From a virus, in IMG/VR virus record IMGVR_UViG_3300047470_000294, positions 1 through 54,009 of that record: DNA of 54,009 bases; one strand, given 5' to 3'. Shown piece after piece: positions 36,144 to 45,865 of this stretch. The stretch's first letter is position 1, and each line of letters opens with the position of its first letter. Made by a program: the position numbers and the translations under genes. Below the pieces are notes generated by a model. The model had not been told where the DNA came from, did no database searches, and worked only from the letters and a program-made list of their open reading frames with translations.

Positions 36144-36496
36144 CCCGCCTACGGGATCACCGGCTCCCGTACCGGCGGGAAGTCGAGGCGGCCCGGGCGT
36201 GGGGCATTCCCCGCAGCATCCTGTTGGGCCGCCCGCAGCCCGTCCCTGGTGAGCCGTTGTGGCTGCCGGAGGACCGTTGGTGGGCGATGGCCCTGTTGGA
36301 GGCCGAATCCGGCCTGTGCGGGGACTGCGGGCATTCGCTCGCCGAGACGACGCATGCCGACAACGAGTACGCCTACGACGCGTCAATCACGAAATGCCAC
36401 GCCTGCCTGGCCGGTGCACGGCGGGTGGCAGCGCACCAGGAAGACGGCGGCAAGACCGACGGCCTGAAGGTGTCGGTGTTCCGGAGGGAGTCGTAA
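35664..36496 (+). CDS. Tail assembly chaperone, -1 frameshift product (gpGT-like)
   Basis: The product is 158 zero-frame residues followed by 119 in the -1 frame, 277 in all: bases 35664-36137, then continuing from 36137 again to 36496. The -1 frame opens at the slippery site and encodes a Trp-rich linker and a zinc ribbon (CGDCGHSL...KCHACLAG) seen in GT proteins of actinophages. No start codon with a ribosome binding site exists for the second part, supporting frameshift expression. Confidence 0.78.
36131..36179 (+). promoter_or_regulatory. Programmed -1 ribosomal frameshift signal
   Basis: Slippery heptamer C CCT TTC (36131-36137) in the correct zero-frame phase, six-base spacer TTGTAG that includes the zero-frame stop, then a two-part stem: CCCGCC (36144-36149) with GGCGGG (36174-36179) and, inside, ACGGG (36151-36155) with CCCGT (36166-36170). 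Confidence 0.8.
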
Positions 36497-36873
36497 TGGC
36501 TGGCATCGACGTGATTGGCCTCACTGTGGTCGTGGACGACCTGGGGACCTTCGCGGAGCGGCTGAGGGTGAACGTCGGGAAGGCCGTCACGGTCACCAGC
36601 CGGAAGGTGCGGGACGACGCCCGTGGCCGGATCAGGGGCCACAAGTACCTGCCCGCCTACCCGTATTCGATCACCTACGACGTCAAGGTCACGCCTGTAG
36701 GTGTCGAGGGCGAGATCGGCCCGGACAAGGGCCGGGCGCAGGGTCCGCTCGGAAACATCATCGAGTACGGCACCAGCAAGAACGCCCCCATTCCGCACCT
36801 CGGCCCCGCATTGGATGCGAACGCCGACGACCTGGTCACCGGCATCGAAATCGCCGTCCATCAGGCCATGTAG
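36496..36873 (+). CDS. HK97 gp10-like tail or neck protein
   Basis: 125 residues. A helical start (VDDLGTFAERLRVNVGKAV), ARGRIRGHKYLPAYPYS, IGPDKGRAQGPLGNIIEYGT and the HLGPALDANAD end match the HK97 gp10-like family. These usually lie before the tail terminator; here the gene is between two tail chaperone genes. Start overlaps the frameshift product's stop (TAATG). Confidence 0.75.
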   Translation: MAGIDVIGLTVVVDDLGTFAERLRVNVGKAVTVTSRKVRDDARGRIRGHKYLPAYPYSITYDVKVTPVGVEGEIGPDKGRAQGPLGNIIEYGTSKNAPIPHLGPALDANADDLVTGIEIAVHQAM

Positions 36874-36897
36874 CAGCACGTGAAGGACAGGGAACCC

Positions 36898-37500
36898 ATG
36901 ACCACTTCGAGCAGGAAGCCGCCCGCACGTCGGGCCGCGAAGCCCGCGCTGACGTTCGCCGCCGTGCGGGCCAAGATCCAGCGCCCCCGACAGATCGTCG
37001 ACATGGTGCTGGACGCCGAGGCCGCCGCCGAGATCGGCGCCCTTGAGCAGCTCCTGGAGCGGGCGCAGCGGCACGACGAAGCCAACGGTGCGGAGACCGC
37101 CCGTGACGTCGCCAAGCACCTCCAGGAGGTGGAGGAGCAGGCGGAGGCATCAAGGGTGCGGTTCGCGCTGGAGGCCATCACGCACCGCGCCTACCAGGCG
37201 CTGAGGGCCGAGCATCCGCCGACGAAGGAGCAGATCGAGACGGCGGCAAGGCGGGGCGGCAACGAAGAGCCCGCCTTCGACCCGGACGCGTTCGCCCCGG
37301 CGCTTGTCGAGGCCCAACTCATCGAGCCGAAGCCGGAGACGCCGGAGGAGTTCGCCGCGTTCTGGAATGACCTCTCCGACGGCCAACTCGGCCAGTTCTG
37401 GCAGGCCGCGATCAGCGTCCAGTTCCAGACCGGCGAACTCGGACCGCCCTCACAAGCCGCCGCCGACATCCTCCGCTCCTTCGGGATGGCCACCGGCTGA
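36898..37500 (+). CDS. Second tail assembly chaperone-like protein
   Basis: 200 residues. Basic N-terminus, a helical region with EEQAEASRVRFALEAITHRA and a FDPDAFAPALVEAQLIEPKP segment that parallels FRFRALGHRA and YDAGTFLPAVLAVCCVEPSL of the chaperone at 35664, so the two are probably paralogues. No slippery site or -1 extension is seen after it. It is directly upstream of the tape measure gene, the classical chaperone position. Confidence 0.7.
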   Translation: MTTSSRKPPARRAAKPALTFAAVRAKIQRPRQIVDMVLDAEAAAEIGALEQLLERAQRHDEANGAETARDVAKHLQEVEEQAEASRVRFALEAITHRAYQALRAEHPPTKEQIETAARRGGNEEPAFDPDAFAPALVEAQLIEPKPETPEEFAAFWNDLSDGQLGQFWQAAISVQFQTGELGPPSQAAADILRSFGMATG

Positions 37501-37537
37501 CCTGCCTCTACGCAATAACTGAAGATCGGGGGCAGCC

Positions 37538-40500
37538 GTGGCCGACCGTACCGTGCGCGTCCGCGTGATCGCCGAGATGCCCGGCTTCGGCACCATCGTC
37601 CGCACCGGAACCGGCGAACTGATCGCCCTCGGGGATGCCTCCCTGATCGCCGGGCGCGGCATCCGGGCCCTCGGCGCGGACGGCGCGGCGGCCCGTACCG
37701 GTCTGATGGCGATGGGTGCAGGCGCACGCGGCGGCGCGGCAGGCGTCGGGGAGGCTGACGCGGCGGCCCTGGCGGCACGCCGCGGCACTCGGGCCTTGCG
37801 TGACGAGACCGCGCTCGCGCCCGCAGCCTTCGGACGGATGGGCTCTGCGGCCCGCACCGGCATGGGCTCGGTCCGCTCCGGCGTCGAATCCGTCCTCGGC
37901 CCCGTCAAGCACCTCGGCGCCCTGCTCGCAGGCGGGGCGATCCTGTTCGGCCTGCACGACATCGTCCACGCGGGCAACGAATACACCGACGCGATGAACA
38001 AGTTCCTCGAGGTCACACGGGCCTCAGGGGCACAGATGTCGTCGGCAGGCCGTGAAGCGCAGGCCCTCGGCGCGGACATGAAACTGCCGTCGGCGAACGC
38101 GGCTGAGGCCGCTGACGCGATGGTCGAGCTGGCGAAGGCGGGCCTGTCGGCGCAGGACGCCATCCGGGCCGCCCGAGGCACCATCCAGCTCTCTGCCGCC
38201 GCTCGAACTGACGTCGCAACAGCGGCGAAAATCGAGGGCGACATCATGGACCAGTTCGCCCTCAAGTCCACCGAAGCGACCCACGTAGCGGATGTCCTCG
38301 CCAACACGTCGAACTCGGCGTCCGGCGAACTCATGGACATCTACTACGCGATGAAATACGTGGGCCCCATCGCCCACACCATGGGCATCTCCATCAAGGA
38401 CACCGCCACCGCGGTCGGCCTCCTCGGCAAGTCCGGCATCATCGGCGAAACCGCCGGTACAGCCCTGCGGTCGGCGCTGGTCAACATGGCGAAGCCGACG
38501 AAACTCGCCTCGAAGGGCCTGCACGAACTCGGCATTGAAGCGTTCGACAGCAAGGGCAACTTCAAGGGCCTCCAGTACGTCATCACGCAACTCGGCGACG
38601 CCTCCCACCACCTGACGACACAGCAGTTCACGGCAGCCGCCGCGATGGCGTTCGGCAAACCCGCCCTTGCGGGCATGGTGGCGCTCGCCCACCAGGGCGG
38701 CACCGCATTCCAGCAGTTCGGCGTCCAGGTCGGCCGCGTAGGCGGCGCCGCAGCCCTGGCGGCAGCAGAGTCGAAGGGGCTGGGCGGCGCCATGCGCGGC
38801 CTCGGTAAGCAGCTCCAATCCGCCTTCCTCCAGGTGTACTTGGGCGTCGCGCCCGGCCTGGAGAAGATCACCCGGTCGATGACGAAGGGCGTCTCGGACG
38901 CCATCCCTTACATCAAGGGCGGCATCCGCATCGCCGGAGACCTGTGGGACATCTACGGGCCAGCGGTCGAAGCCAAGCTGCATGCGGCGTCGAGCGGCAT
39001 CGGCAAAGCAGCCGCGAGCCTGGCGAACCCGGTGAAGGCGGCGCTCAGTGGGGCACTCGTCGCCGCGGTACCGCTGGCCATCACCTCCGTGCAGTCGCTG
39101 GAGGAGGTGCTCAGTAACGCCGGTGCTGCAGCCGCACCGCTCGTCGGCGGCATGCATGACCTGCTCGCATCCGTCTCCTCGGGGGCGGGCGCCCTCGGCG
39201 TGGCCACAGGACGGCTGCAAGTCGGCGTCGGCCTGATCGGCGACATGTCCGGCATCCTGCGGCCGATCGGCGAGCTGGTGGGCGGCATCGCCCACGCCTT
39301 CGCCGGACTCCCCGGACCCATTCAACTGTCCGTCCTTTCGATGATCGCAATGAGGCCGTTCCGCGGCCAGATCCAGGGCATGCGTGACACGGTTGTCGGC
39401 TACGGCCGTTCCGCCGTCACGTCGTTCAACGGCGTGCGCGGCGCCATGCAGACACAGCAGATGCTTGCCTCGCAGGCCGGGATATCGCTTGGGCGTTGGG
39501 GCTCGGGGCTCGCCGCTCTGCAAGCCCGCTCCCCGGCCATCGCCGCTATGGGTGCGAGCTTCCGCACCGCATCGACCGGCATTCAGGAGGCGGGCGGTCG
39601 TCTGGTCGGCCTCCGGTCAGCGGCCGGAGGCGCCATGGCCGCCCTCGGAACGGGCGCCGGCCGCGGCCTGATGGGTGCGGCCCGCGGCCTGTACGGCTTC
39701 CTCGGAGGACCGTGGGGTATCGCCATCGCGGGCGCCATGGTCGGCCTCGACATGCTGGCCCAGAAGCAGCAGGCAGCCGCGGCAGCAACTGCCGCGCATC
39801 AGCAGCGTGTCACCGGGCTGGCCCAGGCGCTGCAGGAGTCCGCCGGGGCAATGGATGGCGGTGTGCGTGCGGCAGCCGTCCAGATCATCTCCGACGCCAA
39901 GCTGCGGGACGGCAAGACCCAGCTGCTGGACGTCACCTCAAAGGCCGGTCTCACCGCCCAGCAGGTGACGGACGCATACCTGGGCGAGGGAACCAGCGTC
40001 CAGCAACTGGCGCAGAAGTACAAAGACCTGGCGAAAACCAAGATGGATGAGGCCTTCTCCAAGGAGTCGCCTAGCGCGCGGAATCACAGCGCCGAATACA
40101 ACAGCCTCATCGAGCAGGCAAATTCATACGCTGCGGCGGGCAACGCACTCGGCGGCCTGTCGGGCGAGTTCGACGCGGCCGGAAAGAAGGCGAAGGACGT
40201 GGCCGCCGCCGTCAAGGGGTCGGGTGCTGCAGCGTTGGACGCGACCGACCCCACCGGCAGGCTGCAGACCGCCATTAAGACCCTCGGCGACTCCGCATCG
40301 GATGCGGACACGAAGGCGCGCGCGTTGCACACCGCCCTCGACCTGCTGTCAGGCGGCGAACTCGACGTGCAGGCAGCGGTCGCCAACATGAACCAGGCGC
40401 TCCTCGACCTCAACGGCAGCTACAAGGACGGCGTCGATCACTCCAACGGCTACGGCAAAGCCCTGCTACAGGTCGACGGATCACTCAACACGACGTCGGA

Positions 40501-42853
40501 GAACGGGCAGGGCCTGTGGACCAAGCTGCAGGCCCTGAACGAGCAGACGGCTGGAGCGGCGCAGTCGACATACGATTTCGCGCGCGCCAACAGCGAAGGC
40601 GTCGTCCCGGCCTTGAAGCAGGCCGAGGGCCGCATGCAGAAGTCGTGGGAGGCGGCGGTCACGGCGGGGGAGAAGTTCGGGCTGACCGCCGATCAGGCGA
40701 AGGTGTTGGCGGCACAGATGGGATTCATCCCGTCGTCGCTGGCCATCACCATGTCGACGCCAGGTCTCAGTGAGACCCAGAAGCAACTGCTGTATGTGCA
40801 GGGCCTGGCCGGGCACATGCCGAAGGGGTCGACGATCCGGGTGTCGGCACTCACTGCCGAGGCGAAGAAGGACATCGAGGACGTCGGCTTCAAGGTGAAG
40901 ACCCTGCCTGGCGGACGACAGATGGAGATCACCGCGCCGACCGGCAAGGCTGCCGCCGCATTGGACGCGCTGATCGCGATCAAGTTGCCAGCGAAGACCG
41001 TGAGCGTCAATGCGAAGACCGCCGCTACGATCGCCGCTCTCCAGGCAGTCAAGGGCCAGCTCGCTGGCGTCCCGCGCGGCAAGTCCATCACCATCACGGC
41101 ACCGTCCGGGGCTGCGATCACCGCGCTCCGCAAGATCGGCTTCAACGTCACATCGCTGCCCCACAAGCAAGTCCGGGTCACCGTGCCGACCGGCTCGGCA
41201 TTCAGCTCGACCGCCGCGATCCAGCGCTACATCAACAACCTGCACGGCAAGACCGTCACCAACTACGTCAACTCGATCGTGACCACGACGAAGAAGTCCG
41301 TCCACGAGGTCGTCGGCAAGGCCGACGGCGGCATCGTCAGCTTCTACGCCGACGGCGGCATGCACGAGAACCACGTCGCACAGATCGCCCGCAAGGGCAC
41401 CTACCGGGTATGGGCGGAGGACGAGGCAGGGGACGAGGCCTACATCCCCCTCAACCCGGCGAAGCGTGGCCGCTCACGGCAGATCGCCGCGCAGACCGTC
41501 AGCCGTCTCGGCGGGGCTGTCGCCTGGTACGCCAACGGCGGTCTGAGCGGCTTCACGTACACGCCGAGCGGCCAGCCGGTGCTCGGCGGGCCGTCGGACG
41601 CCAAGTCGCGCTACGACCAGGACGTTCAGCGCCTGAAGGACGCCTGGGGTGTCCTCAACACGGCGCTGAAAGAGCAGAAGAAGGCCGCCGACAGCCTCAC
41701 CGCAGCCGAGAAGAATTTGTCGAAGGTCCGCCACCAGCACCACACGGCAGCCCAACTGCGGGCCGCCGAGGACCGTGTCGAGAAGGCGAAGTCGGCGAAG
41801 AAGACCAGAGACAAGACGGTCAGCGCCGACCGGCAGAAGGTGTACGCCGCGGATTCGGCCCTCGGCGTGAAGAGGGGGGCGAAGGCGCCCACCGGCTTCG
41901 ACCTGAAGGCCTACGAGAAGCAGCTCAACGCGTCCGTCGCGGCAACGGACAAGTGGCGCACCAACCTGTCGAAGATCTCCAAGCGGGGCGGTGCTGAGGT
42001 TGAATCCCTCCTGGAGAACATGGGCCAGGACGGTTACGCCCTCGTCAACTCGCTGGCTGGAGCGTCCACCAAACAGTTCAACGACATCGTCAAGAAGCTG
42101 CAGAAGACCGGCGACGTCGCCAAGGCCACGCTCGCCGACTTCGACAAGCAGCTCAACGCGTCCACCCAGCAGAACCAGCAGTTCGCGGCCGACCTGCAGA
42201 AGCTGGCGGCAGAAGGATTCGGCGATCTGGCCTCGGCCCTCGCGGCACAGGGCGACTCCAACGCGATGACTCTCGCCCACGAGGCGGCAGGCAACAGCAA
42301 GAGCGCCTCAGCGGCCAACAAGAACGTCACCAAGGCGCAGGCCACGCTGACCGGCGACGACCTGACGAACTCGCTGATCCTGCTATCCACGCTGCGTGGC
42401 GGGACGGGCCGCGGCTACGCCGACCTCATCGCGGCAGGCCTCGGCACCGACGTCATCAAGGCCCTCGTGCCGAAAATGACCAAGCAGATCGGCGCGTTGC
42501 CCGACGCCAACAAGTCGGCGTTCGTGCGGCAGTGGGTGTCGCAGGGCGGCCAGCCGATGGCGCTCGGCGGCATCCTCACCCGTCCGACCCCGGTCCTCGC
42601 CGGCGAGGCCGGTGTCCCCGAGGCGTTCATTCCGCTCACCGGCACCGTGCGCAGCCGGGCCCTGCTCGCCGCATCCGCCGCAGCGCTCGGCTACCACCTG
42701 GTCCCCGCCAGCCGGTGGGCGAGCCACAGCTACAGCGACATGCGGAGTGGAGGCCAGGGCGACCGGATCAACAACATCACCCTCAACGGCGCCAAGCAGA
42801 CCACCGCCGAACAGGCAATGGACATCGCCCGCCACATGGCATTCGTCGGCTGA
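37538..42853 (+). CDS. Tape measure protein
   Basis: 1771 residues. A TP901-type tape measure domain (about 130-370; ASGAQMSSAGREAQALGADM, then a NTSNSASGELMDIYYAMKY stretch), hydrophobic Gly/Ala helices (about 590-750), long helical regions and coiled coil near 1370-1440. About 1090-1260 has repeated strand units of the IT(A/V)P(T/S)G type. A GG...(G/E)xEAYIPL motif occurs twice (near 1295 and 1690), marking two copies of a C-terminal module seen in actinophages. It sets tail length; at the usual 0.15 nm per residue that would be a tail of roughly 250 nm. GTG follows GGGGGCAGCC. Confidence 0.92.
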   Translation: MADRTVRVRVIAEMPGFGTIVRTGTGELIALGDASLIAGRGIRALGADGAAARTGLMAMGAGARGGAAGVGEADAAALAARRGTRALRDETALAPAAFGRMGSAARTGMGSVRSGVESVLGPVKHLGALLAGGAILFGLHDIVHAGNEYTDAMNKFLEVTRASGAQMSSAGREAQALGADMKLPSANAAEAADAMVELAKAGLSAQDAIRAARGTIQLSAAARTDVATAAKIEGDIMDQFALKSTEATHVADVLANTSNSASGELMDIYYAMKYVGPIAHTMGISIKDTATAVGLLGKSGIIGETAGTALRSALVNMAKPTKLASKGLHELGIEAFDSKGNFKGLQYVITQLGDASHHLTTQQFTAAAAMAFGKPALAGMVALAHQGGTAFQQFGVQVGRVGGAAALAAAESKGLGGAMRGLGKQLQSAFLQVYLGVAPGLEKITRSMTKGVSDAIPYIKGGIRIAGDLWDIYGPAVEAKLHAASSGIGKAAASLANPVKAALSGALVAAVPLAITSVQSLEEVLSNAGAAAAPLVGGMHDLLASVSSGAGALGVATGRLQVGVGLIGDMSGILRPIGELVGGIAHAFAGLPGPIQLSVLSMIAMRPFRGQIQGMRDTVVGYGRSAVTSFNGVRGAMQTQQMLASQAGISLGRWGSGLAALQARSPAIAAMGASFRTASTGIQEAGGRLVGLRSAAGGAMAALGTGAGRGLMGAARGLYGFLGGPWGIAIAGAMVGLDMLAQKQQAAAAATAAHQQRVTGLAQALQESAGAMDGGVRAAAVQIISDAKLRDGKTQLLDVTSKAGLTAQQVTDAYLGEGTSVQQLAQKYKDLAKTKMDEAFSKESPSARNHSAEYNSLIEQANSYAAAGNALGGLSGEFDAAGKKAKDVAAAVKGSGAAALDATDPTGRLQTAIKTLGDSASDADTKARALHTALDLLSGGELDVQAAVANMNQALLDLNGSYKDGVDHSNGYGKALLQVDGSLNTTSENGQGLWTKLQALNEQTAGAAQSTYDFARANSEGVVPALKQAEGRMQKSWEAAVTAGEKFGLTADQAKVLAAQMGFIPSSLAITMSTPGLSETQKQLLYVQGLAGHMPKGSTIRVSALTAEAKKDIEDVGFKVKTLPGGRQMEITAPTGKAAAALDALIAIKLPAKTVSVNAKTAATIAALQAVKGQLAGVPRGKSITITAPSGAAITALRKIGFNVTSLPHKQVRVTVPTGSAFSSTAAIQRYINNLHGKTVTNYVNSIVTTTKKSVHEVVGKADGGIVSFYADGGMHENHVAQIARKGTYRVWAEDEAGDEAYIPLNPAKRGRSRQIAAQTVSRLGGAVAWYANGGLSGFTYTPSGQPVLGGPSDAKSRYDQDVQRLKDAWGVLNTALKEQKKAADSLTAAEKNLSKVRHQHHTAAQLRAAEDRVEKAKSAKKTRDKTVSADRQKVYAADSALGVKRGAKAPTGFDLKAYEKQLNASVAATDKWRTNLSKISKRGGAEVESLLENMGQDGYALVNSLAGASTKQFNDIVKKLQKTGDVAKATLADFDKQLNASTQQNQQFAADLQKLAAEGFGDLASALAAQGDSNAMTLAHEAAGNSKSASAANKNVTKAQATLTGDDLTNSLILLSTLRGGTGRGYADLIAAGLGTDVIKALVPKMTKQIGALPDANKSAFVRQWVSQGGQPMALGGILTRPTPVLAGEAGVPEAFIPLTGTVRSRALLAASAAALGYHLVPASRWASHSYSDMRSGGQGDRINNITLNGAKQTTAEQAMDIARHMAFVG

Positions 42854-42868
42854 CAGGGAGGGGGCGCG

Positions 42869-43741
42869 GTGCCATTCACGGCAGGACAAGACCTCGGCGG
42901 AGTCTGGGCCGACCTCGGCGCTATCCAACTCGGCCGGGTCGACGCCAACGGGGTCGCCTGGGCGTTGCAGGATCTGCAGGGCTGGGACGGCTCCGAGGTC
43001 CGGTCCGAATACACCGACCGGGAGGCCGACCATGGATCGTGGGCGTCACCCGTCTACCTCGGGTCGCGGCCCATCACTCTGGCCGGCAACATCACCGCCC
43101 CGGACCGGCCAAGCTTGGAGAGTGCACTGGAGCAGCTGCGGTCGGCGGCTGCGCTGACCGACACCACGCTGGTGGTGTACGAACTGACGTCACCAAAGCA
43201 AGCCGTGGTGCGCCGGTCCGGGAAACCCCTGTTCGCCTACATCACGGACCGGATCGCCACCTACAGCGTGCTCGTGACGGCCGGGGATCCGCGCCGCTAC
43301 AGCACCACCCTGCAGACCGGAACGACGGGCCTGCCCAGCACGACGGGCGGCCTCACCTTCCCGATCACCTTCCCGGTCACGTTCTCGGCGACAACCGTGT
43401 CCGGGCAGATCGGCGCCGTCAACTCCGGCTCCATAGAGACCCGGCCGATCCTGACGATCGCCGGGCCCGTGGTGGCGCCCACCGTGTCCGCCCTATACCC
43501 GGACGGCACGGTGCGGCAGCTCATCTACTCACTCGACCTGGCGTCCGGCGACGTCCTGACCATCGACACCGACGCCCACACCGTGCTGCTCAACGGCTCC
43601 GTATCCCGGCGCCGTTTCATGTCGGTGCCGTCCGGATGGCCCACGATCCCGGCCGGGGCGTCTGTCAGCTATCAGTTCCAGAGCTCGACCTACAACGCGA
43701 GCGCAATGCTGACCGCCCAATGGCGCTCGGCGTGGATGTGA
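42869..43741 (+). CDS. Distal tail protein (Dit-like)
   Basis: 290 residues, beta-rich. The first half (WGSEVRSEYTDREADHGSWA-like segment, here WDGSEVRSEYTDREADHGSW, then YLGSRPITLAGNI) is the N-terminal tube-like domain of Dit proteins; the second half resembles a galectin-like domain. It forms the first ring of the tail tip. GAGGGGGCGCG precedes GTG. Confidence 0.78.
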   Translation: MPFTAGQDLGGVWADLGAIQLGRVDANGVAWALQDLQGWDGSEVRSEYTDREADHGSWASPVYLGSRPITLAGNITAPDRPSLESALEQLRSAAALTDTTLVVYELTSPKQAVVRRSGKPLFAYITDRIATYSVLVTAGDPRRYSTTLQTGTTGLPSTTGGLTFPITFPVTFSATTVSGQIGAVNSGSIETRPILTIAGPVVAPTVSALYPDGTVRQLIYSLDLASGDVLTIDTDAHTVLLNGSVSRRRFMSVPSGWPTIPAGASVSYQFQSSTYNASAMLTAQWRSAWM

Positions 43742-43751
43742 GGAGGCGTTC

Positions 43752-44780
43752 ATGCCAATAGACCCGTGGGCAATCGACGGTCTGGCGTTTTCGGGCCTGG
43801 AAGCCCGGCTCGTCGAATCCCTGGCCGTCATGGGCAACGGAAGCGCCCTCGGCGCCACTTCCGGCGTCCGGCCCGGCGACCCTGGCCTCACCGTCACGCT
43901 GGCCGGCACCACCATCAACTGCTCTGCCGGCGTGGCGGCTGTCGCCTACAGCGGGCAGGGCGTGTACCGGTGCGCATTCCCCTCGTCCGTGTCGCCCGGC
44001 GTCTACACGGCGGCGCACGCGACCCTGAACAGAATCGACCTCGTCTACCTGCGGGTGTGGGACAACTCCGTCGACGCGTCCGGCCTCAACAAAGCGGACA
44101 TCGTCTACCTGGCGGGCACCCCGTCGTCGACACCGGTCGCGCCCACCCCCGCCGGTACGCAGATCTACATGCCGCTCGCCACGATCACCGTCCTGTCGGT
44201 GTCCAACGGCGGCACGGCCAGCGTGTCGACCGCGGTCCGGCCGTACACCGTGGCGCCGGGCGGCATCCTGCCCGCCACAACCGCGCCGACGGGCCTGTAC
44301 GTCGGCCAGTACTACGACAACGCCACCGGCCTGCTGCGCTGGAACGGCAGCGCGTGGCGGCAGATCAGCCCCTACACGCCGCTCTCCCAGGCACAGATCA
44401 GTCAGCCCGGCTCGTTCACGGCCGGCCCTTTCACGGACTTTCCCTCGGGGAACTGGCCGACGCTCAGCTTCACCGTGCCACCCAGCGGGCTGGTGTGGAT
44501 CAGTATCGGGGGCGCCGTCATGAATACGAACACAACCACGTCGTCGGGCTGGATGGCGTGGCGCGCCTCCGGGGGCGTCACTGAGACCGCGTCCGAAGCC
44601 AACGGCCTGTCAACGGTCGGCGCCCGCACCTACGCCACCCGCCGTGTCCTGCGCTCCTGGACACCCGGCGCATCCGTGGTGCTCACCCCGCAATACCTGT
44701 TCAGCTCGGTCGGCACCCTGACCACCACCACCCGGGCCGACAACGGACTGCTCACCGTCGAACCCGTCGCCACCGCATGA
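43752..44780 (+). CDS. Minor tail protein
   Basis: 342 residues. N-terminal part with PWAIDGLAFSGLEARLVES and the NCSAGVAAVAYSGQGVYRC segment, then a beta domain (about 200-340) rich in Thr/Ser with TGLYVGQYYDNATGLLRWNG. This pattern is common in Streptomyces phage tail-tip operons. It may carry the receptor-binding domain. The next gene overlaps its stop (ATGA). Confidence 0.7.
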   Translation: MPIDPWAIDGLAFSGLEARLVESLAVMGNGSALGATSGVRPGDPGLTVTLAGTTINCSAGVAAVAYSGQGVYRCAFPSSVSPGVYTAAHATLNRIDLVYLRVWDNSVDASGLNKADIVYLAGTPSSTPVAPTPAGTQIYMPLATITVLSVSNGGTASVSTAVRPYTVAPGGILPATTAPTGLYVGQYYDNATGLLRWNGSAWRQISPYTPLSQAQISQPGSFTAGPFTDFPSGNWPTLSFTVPPSGLVWISIGGAVMNTNTTTSSGWMAWRASGGVTETASEANGLSTVGARTYATRRVLRSWTPGASVVLTPQYLFSSVGTLTTTTRADNGLLTVEPVATA

Positions 44781-45865
44781 CCGCAGCCCCGGTTGAGCTG
44801 GCCTGGTTCGGCTGCGACCTGCGGACCGGCGGCATCGTCGAAGACCTCCGCTCGATCAAACCGACCGGGGCGCTCACCCGGAAACTCGGCGACTCGACCA
44901 CCCTGCAGTTCGAGCTCAACATTCCCGGCGCCCCCGCAGGATGGGATGCGGCCACAGCCCAGGGGCGGAGCATGCTGGTCGCCGTCGACACGGCCACCAA
45001 TACACCGATCTGGGCGGGCGCCATCCTGACCCGCACAGGCGGCAGCTCACAGACCGTGCAGATCGGCGCCATCACCCTTGAGGGCTACCTCAACAGCCGC
45101 TACCCGGGCGATCAGACCCTCATCGGCACGGATCAGGCCACCGTCATCGGCGCGCTCGTCACTCCGGCCCTTACCTCCGGGCCGCCCATCGTCATCGACG
45201 CACCCAGCATCGGCGTCACCATGGACTACACGACCGTCGACGGCGACGACAAAACCATCCTGACCTGCATACAAGAAGTCATGAGCCTCGACGGTGGCCC
45301 CGAATGGACCGTCGATGTCGCATGGAACGGCACCCAAGGGTTCCAGTTCCCGCTGCGTGTCCGCGCCGCGATCGGAACCCAGGCGAGCCCACCCGAAGCC
45401 ACCTTCGACTTCCCGGGCTGCGTCGACGGCTACACGCTCACCGAATCCTACGAAGCGGGCAAAGGCGCCACCCGTGTCATCGCCCGAGGTGAGGGTGAAG
45501 GCACCTCTCGGCTCACCTCCATCGTCCACGAGGCGACCGCACTGATCGCCAACGGCTGGCCCGCATGGGACTACCGCTACACGCCCGCGACGGGAATCGA
45601 CGACCCCGACCAGCTGGACGCGCACGCCACACAGTCCCTGGCCCTCATGCAGTTGGGCGCCCAAGTCTGGTCCGTTGAAGCCGTCGCCTCCCGCGCGCCA
45701 CGACTCGGCCGCGACTGGAACCTCGGCGACACCGTCCGCCTCGCCGTCGAAACCGGCCGATCCCCCCGCCACCCGCAAGGCGCCGACGTCACCGCCCGCT
45801 GCTGGTCCTGGGAACTCGACCCCGACGGCGACAAGGTCCGGCCCATCCTGGTGGAGGAGAACTGA
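44777..45865 (+). CDS. Tail tip protein (ReqiPepy6 gp37-like)
   Basis: 362 residues. The sequence CDLRTGGIVEDLRSIKPTG..., IWAGAILTRTGGSSQTVQIG, EGYLNSRYPGD and the end RCWSWELDPDGDKVRPILVE match the siphovirus gp37-like tail-associated family in actinophages, related to Tal hub proteins. It would form the tail-tip hub next to Dit. Confidence 0.78.
   Translation: MTAAPVELAWFGCDLRTGGIVEDLRSIKPTGALTRKLGDSTTLQFELNIPGAPAGWDAATAQGRSMLVAVDTATNTPIWAGAILTRTGGSSQTVQIGAITLEGYLNSRYPGDQTLIGTDQATVIGALVTPALTSGPPIVIDAPSIGVTMDYTTVDGDDKTILTCIQEVMSLDGGPEWTVDVAWNGTQGFQFPLRVRAAIGTQASPPEATFDFPGCVDGYTLTESYEAGKGATRVIARGEGEGTSRLTSIVHEATALIANGWPAWDYRYTPATGIDDPDQLDAHATQSLALMQLGAQVWSVEAVASRAPRLGRDWNLGDTVRLAVETGRSPRHPQGADVTARCWSWELDPDGDKVRPILVEEN

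Noticed and set aside
38024-39523. 499-codon minus-strand frame in the tape measure gene
   Set aside because: Low-complexity complement of an Ala/Gly/Ser-rich helical region; unlike the antisense nuclease at 29143 it has no recognisable domain.
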